Assembly: GCA_036939355.1 (NCBI GenBank)
Contig: JALLAP010000905.1
Location: forward strand, 1-10,402
Direction of reading: 5' to 3'
DNA length: 10,402 bases
Source: Thalassiosira profunda
Taxonomy: Eukaryota > Bacillariophyta > Thalassiosirophyceae > Thalassiosirales > Thalassiosiraceae
The notes under the pieces are model-generated. The model searched no databases and had not been told where the DNA came from. It saw only the letters and a program-made list of their open reading frames with translations. Of the stretch, positions 1 through 6,414 are shown in pieces (the first letter of the stretch is position 1; every line of letters begins with the position of its first letter). The translations under genes were made by a program, and so were the position numbers.

Positions 1-373
1 ACAGCTTGTATCCCTTCGTCTCGAAGCGGGAGATGATGTTCCCCACGATGCCCCGCTGGACCCCGTCGGGTTTGATCTATCGTTTCGTTTGCAATGCAAT
101 AAAAGTGACACATGATGTGAGCAGGTTCAACAATAACACATCACGTGAGCAAAACGTTCATTTGCAACTCTACACGCGTAGCCGGCATAGGCGAGCGTGA
201 GAAGCGCAGATATGTCAACGCACCATGATGTACGTTCGCTCCATCGCCATCGAGAGGGCGCTGCCGGAGGTCCGTCCTGCGTTGGCGACCGTCGTCGACG
301 GCGTGAACGACGAGCTGGGGGCGAACGCGGCGGCGGAGCCGGCGAGGGCAGCGAGGAGGGCGACAACCTTCAT
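1..373 (-). CDS. NDK: Plastid-targeted nucleoside diphosphate kinase, 5' part, exons 224-373 and 1-76
   Basis: NDK transfers the gamma-phosphate from ATP to other nucleoside diphosphates; this copy probably works in the plastid. Exon 1 (373 down to 224, exactly 50 codons) starts with ATG at 373-371. Residues 1-16 are a hydrophobic, alanine-rich signal peptide; the junction A-A-A-F-A-P (residues 14-19) matches the ASAFAP motif of heterokont plastid preproteins; residues 20-41 are a Ser/Thr-rich transit peptide. The kinase domain starts with MERTYIM (44-50). Exon 2 (76 down to 1) continues IKPDGVQRGIVGNIISRFE, the highly conserved NDK N-terminus. The active-site His and the rest of the protein lie left of the window. 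The two exons are in different frames in the genomic DNA and are joined by a GT-AG intron in phase 0. It is divergent from the gene at 614 and shares its promoter region. Family assignment is firm; plastid targeting is inferred from the leader. Confidence 0.93.
77..223 (-). other. Spliceosomal intron 1 of NDK (147 nt)
   Basis: On the minus strand the donor reads ATG|GTGCGT (first intron base at 223) and the acceptor reads GATAG|ATCAAA (last intron base at 77). Removing these 147 nt joins MERTYIM to IKPDGVQRG in phase 0, which restores the contiguous NDK N-terminus. Without splicing, translation stops two codons into the intron (GTG CGT TGA). There is no long polypyrimidine tract next to the acceptor. 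The intron separates the targeting leader plus the first kinase strand from the rest of the enzyme. Confidence 0.9.
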
Positions 374-613
374 GGTGGATGGGTTGGTTGCAACGAGGAA
401 CGAACGAAGAAATTGTGAGAGAGTAAAGGGGGCGGCGGAGATGAATCAGCGGCGGGCGGGAGCGAGAGGGGGGGGGAAAGGCTCAAAAGCCGCCGCTGAC
501 GTACGTACTGAGTTCCAACGTAAATTCTACACACGTGGAACCCGCCCTCTCCCCCGCCCCCTCTCCTCATCCTCCTGCCTCCCCCTTCCCCGGCCCTCAT
601 TCTCCTCGCGACG
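374..613. promoter_or_regulatory. Divergent promoter region between NDK and the 342-aa plastid-type protein
   Basis: These 240 nt separate two start codons pointing away from each other, so they must hold both promoters and both 5' UTRs. Visible elements are the palindromic ACGTACGTA at 499-507, a CACGTG (G-box/E-box) at 532-537, a run of 9 G at 468-476, and a long C/T-rich tract at about 541-605 just before the plus-strand ATG. No convincing TATA box is seen. Assignment as a promoter follows from position; the motifs are untested. Confidence 0.6.
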
Positions 614-1642
614 ATGCTCCGCCACCACCCACTGGCAGCCATCGCGCTTCTTTCGACCGCCACCGCGGTGCGGTCCTTCACGAGCGGGGCGGCCGCCCCT
701 CGCCGAGTCGGTGCCATCCTTCGCGCTGCACCCATCGCGAAGACGCAGTGGAAGCCCTGCGCCCAGCCTCGCTTCGATGCGTTTGCGGAGCTGACCGTCG
801 GGCCGTGGGTGGTCACCTCGTCGAGCGACGATGCCGCCGCAGCGACGCAGTACGAAGTGGAGGAGGTGATGCGATCGTGTGGCGGCGCCGTGCAGGGGAT
901 CCGAGAGCTGCCGTTCTCGCTCATCTTTGATGCAGAGGAGTGCCCGGAGGAAGAACGAACGTACCACAACAGGGCCGACGGGGGCTTTGTCTATGCGGAT
1001 GATGGCAGATACTGCTCCGGCCCAGAGACATGGGATTGGAACGATGCTTCGGGCGACGATAGCGGTGCGAAGCCGCTGATGGCTAGTTTGGCGTTCGGCG
1101 GCAAACAGCGAGTGTGGCTCACGGCGACACTGTCCGAAGCATCAGAGGCAGTCAAATCAACAAACGAAGCGCATACTCCCAACATGTTGCCGAAAGTCAT
1201 CGAACTCTCTCGACCAATTTCGATATCATCAAGCGACAAAGACTCGAGTAACGCAGTTGACTTTACACCGTCTAAATTGCCCAATGTCAATTGGAAGACA
1301 ATGCAACGCGTCCGGATGCCCAATGCCGCTCAGCCTTGGTCCCTGGCCAGGGCCAAGTGGGAAAAGCAGGTCGCAGAATCTGAGTGCAATGACAAAGCAG
1401 TCGATGATGCAGCCAGTTTTGGATCACTTACGGGTTGTGCATACGCAGAGAAGATACCAGAAGGGCAAGAGAACGCCCTATTCGGAGATGCCCTTTCCAC
1501 CGGCGATGCCATTTGCGTTCACATGATGGCCGCGTGCCCAGCGTCGGGAGTGGCGCGATCGGCGGTTCGCTGCTATGGCGCTGATGGTGCATTAAGAGCA
1601 GTTGCGTTCCTGGACGGCAACGTGATCACTGTTGAAGATTGA
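614..1642 (+). CDS. Unknown protein with plastid-type leader, possibly calycin/CpeS-like
   Basis: 342 aa, uninterrupted, ATG at 614, TGA stop. I do not recognise a named family. Residues 1-19 form a hydrophobic signal peptide (about residues 7-19) ending TATAVRS, followed at once by F22 and a basic Ser/Ala/Arg-rich stretch (FTSGAAAPRRVGAILRAA); a Phe right after the predicted cleavage site is typical of heterokont plastid preproteins. The mature part opens with a G-P-W-V-V-T-S-S motif (63-70), has DGGFVYADDGRYCSGP (122-137), and ends RCYGADGALRAVAFLDGNV, resembling alternating beta strands with a G-x-W start, as in lipocalin-like barrels such as the CpeS/DUF3598 phycobilin-lyase relatives. 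That family link is a guess. The middle (about 175-215) looks disordered and Ser-rich. It is divergent from NDK and converges on PIG-B with only 27 nt between stop codons. Confidence 0.85.
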   Translation: MLRHHPLAAIALLSTATAVRSFTSGAAAPRRVGAILRAAPIAKTQWKPCAQPRFDAFAELTVGPWVVTSSSDDAAAATQYEVEEVMRSCGGAVQGIRELPFSLIFDAEECPEEERTYHNRADGGFVYADDGRYCSGPETWDWNDASGDDSGAKPLMASLAFGGKQRVWLTATLSEASEAVKSTNEAHTPNMLPKVIELSRPISISSSDKDSSNAVDFTPSKLPNVNWKTMQRVRMPNAAQPWSLARAKWEKQVAESECNDKAVDDAASFGSLTGCAYAEKIPEGQENALFGDALSTGDAICVHMMAACPASGVARSAVRCYGADGALRAVAFLDGNVITVED

Positions 1643-1669
1643 GCGCAGAGACAGAGACGTCTTTTCTTG

Positions 1670-3736
1670 TTATGATGATGCTCTGTAATAGATCTCCATG
1701 TGGTCGAAATGCACGTCGATCGATGAGAGTAATGTGACAACATCGTGGCATCTTCCGTCGGATGAACAGCTGTCTGACGCATGCCACGATATGGATTTGA
1801 CAGCGTGTCGAACGCTACCGGCATGTGACATCTTCAGTTCCCTTGTTAGCACCTGATCAACGGCCTCAGCGTGATCTTGCATCACAACTACAAACGTCGG
1901 TGGCTCTTTGATGTTGCCAGCTTCTGTGCAGCTCTCTTCGCCAGCAATGCCATACGCCGACGTGACGAATCCGTAAGGGTCGTTCGAGAATGCATCGCTC
2001 TCGCAAACAACATTAGGGTTGGACCGACAGTCGGGAGAGCAATCCAAATGCCAAGTGTTGACCCGTACACTGGAAATATGAAGATGGCTGTACACTGGCG
2101 CAGAGTGACAACCAATGAGGTAGTGGACAGTGTATTGTCGAGTGATTCCAACATTCCTTCGGCTCCATTCATGATCCACCTTCCCAATTAGTGATGTTAG
2201 GTGCCCATTCACTGCCACTGGGCCGCGCTGGTGGACAATTGCCAAATATAGTAGATGGGGGTAGTTGAGAACAATGAGACCTGCCAAGAGTATCGGGGGA
2301 CGAACTCCATTTGCATTTGTTTGAGCCCTTTTCAGACTACTCGCAATTCGAGCCAAGGTGTGCCCAGCCAGAATGCAAATGAGAGGCAAAATTGGCAGTA
2401 GAAAGCGAAACTCCTTGTGCTCTGACATCGAGTGCAGCATGATGTAAGGTCCAATAATGCCAAGGAGAACCAGCTGTGGATTGTTGCCAGCGCCCGTGAC
2501 CTCCATTTTCATTGCTGCCAGATCCCAGAGAAAGAGTGGCAGCATGGCCCCGCAAATGGCAGGAATGCCGGCGTAGATGTACCAAAGAAGCGGATGCGTC
2601 CCATACAGAGATCCGTGGCCCAGCAACACGTTGAAATGGATGTTGCCCAAAAACGGTATGGCCCAGAATCCATAGAACCAGCGATCGATGCAGCAGCCTA
2701 CAACAACGCCAATGAATCCGTATGTTGCGCACGTCCCAAATAGAGTTCGTAGCGCTCTGTTGTAGTTGTACGCGGTTGCTTCCTTCGTGCCACCCATTCC
2801 AGTGCGACCCGAAACGATCAGCCCAACAGGAATCCAAGCAGCAAGCGACGTGAAGCGCACGCAGGCACTGAGCCCTCCAAGGGCAAAGGCCAACTTTGCC
2901 CGAAGACCGTGACCACGCTGGCGGCTGCCTTTCTCTTTCGTACTTTGACCAAACAGTTCGGGCCCCAGAAGTGCAATCCCTACTGCCAAGCACGCCGCTT
3001 CCACGGAGTTTGCGTATGTCCTGACAAGAGCGTAGCCATGAAACCACGACGTGATCGAGCACGCCAGCGCCCAGAACGGCCATGATCTCCTATTGTGACC
3101 ACCATTTCTACTCCGAGCGCCGGCCGTGGCAAGATATTGCAGATTGTTCATACGAGAGGCAATCAGCCACACGGATAAATCGGTGGGAGCCGCCACCAGT
3201 ATTGCATGCAGGAGCGCCGGTCCCTTGCTCACGAGATAGGTAGCGTGTCGACGAATGAATTGTTTCAATCGAGTAATGAATGATATATGATCGTTTGCAG
3301 CATCGGCCCAACGAAACATCGATCGACAGCCGAGGTAATACCAATATGTTGGGAGGAGGGAGACGTACGATCGGACCGGGCCGTGCAGCGCCTGCTCCAC
3401 CATTGTCTTCGCGGCTGTAGATTGCAAATCATCAGACGACTCCGATGGGGTCCATCTCCGCGTCCACTCCCACGTCAGCGCACACCCGTGCATCCGCTGC
3501 TCGTCCCGATGCGCCGTTGCATCGTTTGGTGCACCATCGCCGTCCGTCGCGAAGACGAGGCAGTACGCCGGTTCGAGCGTCTGCCAGTACTCATCGGGAT
3601 CGAACTGCGTCCGTACCAGCCACGCGTTGGCGAGGCGGTAAGCGCATATATAGGCGAACAGCCAGAGTATTTGCCGCGTGTTGTTGACGTTGCCACCAGC
3701 CCGTCGATCCGCTCCGTCGGTGCCTTTGGAAGGCAT
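1670..3736 (-). CDS. PIGB: GPI mannosyltransferase 3 (PIG-B / GPI10), GT22 family
   Basis: This enzyme adds the third, alpha-1,2-linked mannose to the GPI-anchor precursor on the lumenal side of the ER, using dolichol-phosphate-mannose. The 688-aa product has the GT22 signature FDPDEYWQTLEPAY (45-58), whose acidic residues form the catalytic site in this family, then LTWEWTRRW (87-95) and RSYVSLLP (122-129). Many hydrophobic membrane segments follow, with the PIG-B hallmarks GHGSLYGTHPLLWY (373-386) and SEHKEFRFLLPILP (438-451). The C-terminal part keeps the PIG-B-specific CHSAPVYSHLH (543-553), which separates it from PIG-M, ALG9 and ALG12. The start is the first ATG, at 3736; the frame stays open to about 3787 but only with a GTG there. 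Compared with animal PIG-B (about 550 aa from memory) it is longer, with a loop at 64-87 and an extended tail. TAA stop. Its 5' third is more GC-rich than its 3' part. Confidence 0.92.
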   Translation of the reverse strand: MPSKGTDGADRRAGGNVNNTRQILWLFAYICAYRLANAWLVRTQFDPDEYWQTLEPAYCLVFATDGDGAPNDATAHRDEQRMHGCALTWEWTRRWTPSESSDDLQSTAAKTMVEQALHGPVRSYVSLLPTYWYYLGCRSMFRWADAANDHISFITRLKQFIRRHATYLVSKGPALLHAILVAAPTDLSVWLIASRMNNLQYLATAGARSRNGGHNRRSWPFWALACSITSWFHGYALVRTYANSVEAACLAVGIALLGPELFGQSTKEKGSRQRGHGLRAKLAFALGGLSACVRFTSLAAWIPVGLIVSGRTGMGGTKEATAYNYNRALRTLFGTCATYGFIGVVVGCCIDRWFYGFWAIPFLGNIHFNVLLGHGSLYGTHPLLWYIYAGIPAICGAMLPLFLWDLAAMKMEVTGAGNNPQLVLLGIIGPYIMLHSMSEHKEFRFLLPILPLICILAGHTLARIASSLKRAQTNANGVRPPILLAGLIVLNYPHLLYLAIVHQRGPVAVNGHLTSLIGKVDHEWSRRNVGITRQYTVHYLIGCHSAPVYSHLHISSVRVNTWHLDCSPDCRSNPNVVCESDAFSNDPYGFVTSAYGIAGEESCTEAGNIKEPPTFVVVMQDHAEAVDQVLTRELKMSHAGSVRHAVKSISWHASDSCSSDGRCHDVVTLLSSIDVHFDHMEIYYRASS

Positions 3737-3837
3737 AGTGTGTATCGTGTGTTTATAGATGCTCAAACATATCACATCGCCCGGCACACCCCCCTAGACG
3801 CGCCAACGCGCCGAGCACAGCTTTTGGCCGAGCGGAC

Positions 3838-3864
3838 GGGCAGGGCCAGGGCCAGGGCCAGGGA
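3838..3864 (+). repeat. Short GGGCCA tandem repeat
   Basis: Three perfect GGGCCA units (3843-3860), flanked by GGGCA on the left and GGGA on the right, give five evenly spaced GGG triplets on the plus strand. This satisfies the simple pattern for an intramolecular G-quadruplex. It lies about 100 nt upstream of the PIG-B ATG, on the non-template strand of the rightward gene. Confidence 0.8.
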
Positions 3865-4283
3865 TGGTGGTGCACCGTGCCGAGCAGCGCCTGCGTCGCG
3901 GCTAGGGCTCAGGGGGGGGGGGCTAGGGGTAAAGAAAGGGAGTCGGGTTGCAAAATCAACGATGAAAGAATCGACAGTCTTCTTTTCTCTGAAAATTTCA
4001 CGTAGCGCTATTTCTCAGAGCAGCCACAACAGCCATTCAAACCTCCGCCGCAGCCGCCCCTCGCACGCACCCGCCTCAACCACCAACGCACCCGTCCCCT
4101 CAAAGAACACACGACGACCCGCCATTGGCAGCGCCAACCTCTATCTGCGGCAATCCACAACCTCTTTCATTGTTGAACAGCTTCCTGTTGCGTCGTCGAT
4201 CACTGGCGGTGTTCCGTACTGCAGCTCGAGCAGGAAGCATCGGCGGCCTCGCGCGCTGCAGGTGTGATAACACAACAACCGAG

Positions 4284-4297
4284 CACACACACACACA
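4284..4297 (+). repeat. (CA)7 dinucleotide run in the 5' leader of the Bud20-like gene
   Basis: Seven perfect CA units end 7 nt before the ATG at 4305. The run probably lies in the 5' UTR. It may vary in length between strains; no function is implied. Confidence 0.7.
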
Positions 4298-4304
4298 ATC
4301 CACA

Positions 4305-4685
4305 ATGGGCGGGGGCAGCTACTCGCGCAAGAAGGGCGCCCGGTCGAAGATCAAAAAGTACAAAAAGAAGGCGTGGCTCTGCCACCGCGCCAAGGACACC
4401 GACCAAATCCAGGACGAGCTCGAGAAGTCCGCGGAAACCGGCGTGCCCGCCGGCAAGTTCGAGTACGACGACGAATTGCCCGGCGGGGGGCAGTTTTACT
4501 GCGTCGAGACGGGGAAGCACTTTGCCGACGCCAAGGCGCTGGCGGACCACAAGAAGAGCCGGTATTACAAGCGGCGGTGCAAGGAATTGAAGGAGGAAAA
4601 GTACACGCAGGCGATGGCGGAAGCCGCGGGAGGGATGACGAAGGAGAAGCTGCCGCCGGCGCACGGGGGAAAGAAGTCGGCATGA
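4305..4685 (+). CDS. Bud20/ZNF593-family 60S biogenesis protein with degenerate zinc finger
   Basis: 126 aa, a typical length for the family. Bud20 (yeast) and ZNF593 (human) bind late pre-60S particles and help export them from the nucleus. Seen here: a basic N-terminus (YSRKKGARSKIKKYKKK, 6-22), the DTDQIQDEL box (31-39), the LPGGGQFYC motif (58-66), a finger-like helix, then KRRCKELKEEKYTQAMAEAAGG (89-110), matching the conserved KRR-K-LKEE-YTQ-EAE-AAG signature. The C2H2 finger is odd: the first Cys (C66) is followed by V-E-T where the family has C-x2-C, so T69 replaces the second Cys. The His pair H-x5-H reads H82 then Y88, so the second His is replaced by Tyr. Start: ATG at 4305 in good context (CACAATGG). 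The frame is open upstream but has no ATG there. Strong GC-rich coding bias; TGA stop. Confidence 0.9.
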   Translation: MGGGSYSRKKGARSKIKKYKKKAWLCHRAKDTDQIQDELEKSAETGVPAGKFEYDDELPGGGQFYCVETGKHFADAKALADHKKSRYYKRRCKELKEEKYTQAMAEAAGGMTKEKLPPAHGGKKSA

Positions 4686-5211
4686 GGAGTGATGAGGAGT
4701 GGTGCATGCGTGTGCTTCAAGTGAAGGATTTGCAATGTACCACAGGGACTCGTGACGGGTTCCTTTCAGTTCATGTTGTGGTTGCGTGGGGAGTGTGTTA
4801 CCAAAATGAGGATGACCACAGTTTGAGTGGAGATCTTGATTTGCTTGGTATCATTAAATAGGAGAGCCATCTTTCACAGAGGACTATAGTGAACTTCAGT
4901 TGTAATTTCCGTAAGCGATATGCAAGAAGGCCTTCAACTGAAAGTGCCAACTCACTCTAACAACTACTAAATTGTTAGTCTCCAAGCAGAGATTTTGCAG
5001 CCCATAGGGTTGCTACTGAGGTGGTCAGCGCCGAGGCAACGAGCAGAAGAGAACCGGTTTGGTGGGCTCTTGCTTCTTGCTCCTCGTTCCTGTCTCCTCC
5101 CGAGTAGGTAGGAAAGTACGTACAGGACCGGGGGTAGATAACCGGCCATAATTCGCCCCCCCCCCCCCAACAACAACCAACCCCTCTCCCCCTCAGCCGC
5201 CATTAGCAGCA
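4686..5211. promoter_or_regulatory. Intergenic region: Bud20-like 3' UTR and promoter of the UBC-like gene
   Basis: 526 nt without a supportable gene. The left half is AT-richer and should contain the 3' UTR of the Bud20-like gene; I see no AATAAA. The right half has the palindrome GTACGTAC at 5116-5123, about 90 nt before the ATG at 5212, a run of 13 C at 5156-5168, and a pyrimidine-rich CAA-containing leader up to the ATG. No tRNA-like fold was recognised on either strand. Confidence 0.5.
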
Positions 5212-6333
5212 ATGAAGCGCGTCTCCTCCCCCGACTGCGCCTCCATCGGGCAGTCGCTGAAGCGCGTCAAGATCTCCACCAGCCCCGGGGAGCTCCGCCT
5301 CGACCGCGACGTCGAGGGATTGATTTTGGGCCGCCAATGGTCGTCTTCGGCGAGTGGCAGCAACGGGCTGGGACCGATCGACCAGAACAGCTGGCCGGGC
5401 AACCCAACCGCCCACCCCCGCGGCCCGTCCCCCTCCCTGGATCGTCGGGGGCGCGCGCACGGGGAATTGGTCCGGCCGGACGCCCGCCTCGTGCGGGATC
5501 CGGTCGACCCGCTGAAATTTCGCGTAACCTACCTGCACCAACCGCCGGCCAATGCCGCTGCTCGAGCCACCACCCCCCTCCCGCCCGAGCGGTGGACCTT
5601 CGTGCTCCAAATGCCGCGGATGTACCCCCACGTGCCCCCCGTCGTGACGCGGGTGACGCGGGATTTCGTCTCGAGCGCGGAAAATAATGTGCACACGAGC
5701 GTCCATGGGTGGGGATTGGGCCACGATAATTTTTGCAGCCACGCCTCGGCGGCCATGGTGGCCTCGTCCGTGATGCAGAGCCAGGTGGAGCCCCCCGTCC
5801 CCGAGCAGATTTTGATCCAGCAGCTTCCTCCCACGCCGGGGGCGGCGCTCGAGGGAGCTCCGGGGGACGCCAAGCTTTTGGACATTGATGTGGCGACGGC
5901 GGTCTTTGGCGCGTGGTCCCCGGTGAGCTCCCTCCAGGACCTCCTCGATTTTCTCATGGCCATGCCGGCGAGGCGAAGACAGTGGTGGAGCGTCGAGGCG
6001 AACAGGAGTCGCCACCAGCAGCAGTTGAATGTGTTGGAGCCTGTGCCCGTGGCTGCGGTGGGGCAGCCAACATTGTTTGCGCCGTCTATGACGTCCTTTT
6101 CGAGCTCGGGGAGCTTCGAGCAGCAGAGTTACAATCCCCAGCCGAGGGCGTTCCAGCAGTTCCAGAATCAACAGCAACAGCCAATGTCTCCATGCAGGAT
6201 GGAGGCGGAGGGGGAAATGCACATGGTAGAGATGATGGAAGATGTCGGGGATGTTTCCGTGGATGCCAATCATTTTAGGGAAAATCGATTCGACGTCGGC
6301 TACGATCGCGGGGGGATGAGAATGCAGTCATGA
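5212..6333 (+). CDS. UBC-like (E2 fold) protein apparently without catalytic cysteine
   Basis: 373 aa, ATG at 5212 with a purine at -3, TGA stop. Residues 24-36 (SPGELRLDRDVEG) resemble the E2 N-terminal helix, then come a low-complexity insert (about 42-90), beta strands (LKFRVTYL, 101-108), PPERWTFVLQMPRMYPHVPPVV (124-145, key residues M134, P135, Y138, P139, H140, P142, P143), and much later AWSPVSSLQDLLDFLMAMP (234-252), which fits the E2 W-x-P helix. Between them, where active E2s have HPN and the catalytic Cys (as in ICLDIL), this protein has no HPN and reads AKLLDID (220-226), with Leu at the Cys position. The only Cys nearby is C175 in NFCSHA. The C-terminal part is Gln-rich, then acidic and Met-rich, probably disordered. 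It may act as a UEV-like non-catalytic ubiquitin-pathway factor; function is unknown. It converges on the next gene with 81 nt between stops. Confidence 0.85.
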   Translation: MKRVSSPDCASIGQSLKRVKISTSPGELRLDRDVEGLILGRQWSSSASGSNGLGPIDQNSWPGNPTAHPRGPSPSLDRRGRAHGELVRPDARLVRDPVDPLKFRVTYLHQPPANAAARATTPLPPERWTFVLQMPRMYPHVPPVVTRVTRDFVSSAENNVHTSVHGWGLGHDNFCSHASAAMVASSVMQSQVEPPVPEQILIQQLPPTPGAALEGAPGDAKLLDIDVATAVFGAWSPVSSLQDLLDFLMAMPARRRQWWSVEANRSRHQQQLNVLEPVPVAAVGQPTLFAPSMTSFSSSGSFEQQSYNPQPRAFQQFQNQQQQPMSPCRMEAEGEMHMVEMMEDVGDVSVDANHFRENRFDVGYDRGGMRMQS

Positions 6334-6414
6334 ACAGATGCACGAGTGTGATCTGGTGAAAATAGACAGCTGCTAGTCGACAATTCCCCGCTGCTTGCGG
6401 CCCTCCCAGTATCC

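Larger units (their letters stand above)
3737..4304. promoter_or_regulatory. Divergent intergenic region between PIG-B and the Bud20-like gene
   Basis: 568 nt with no gene that I can support. It should hold promoters for PIG-B (leftward) and for the Bud20-like gene (rightward). It contains a GGGCCA hexamer repeat (3838-3864), a run of 11 G (3912-3922), a C-rich and A-rich stretch around 4020-4120, and a (CA)7 dinucleotide run at 4284-4297 directly upstream of the ATG. A TATAAA-like string lies on the minus strand about 20 nt upstream of the PIG-B ATG, too close to be an ordinary TATA box. It lacks the TACGTA palindrome found in the other promoter regions of this window. Confidence 0.5.

Noticed and set aside
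3737..3787. N-terminal extension of PIG-B by 17 residues.
   Set aside because: The codon at 3787 is GTG, not ATG, and a TATAAA-like string lies inside; the first ATG is at 3736.
3287..4267. Plus-strand open frame over the 5' part of PIG-B and the intergenic region.
   Set aside because: It overlaps well-conserved PIG-B sequence, is Arg/Ser-rich and lacks any family signature.
4125..4304. Upstream extension of the Bud20-like protein (frame is open and slightly presequence-like).
   Set aside because: There is no ATG in that frame before 4305, and Bud20 proteins start with this short basic N-terminus.
5203..6273. Long minus-strand open frame opposite the UBC-like gene.
   Set aside because: The translation is His/Arg/Gly-rich and has no recognisable motif; the plus-strand frame carries the E2-like motifs.
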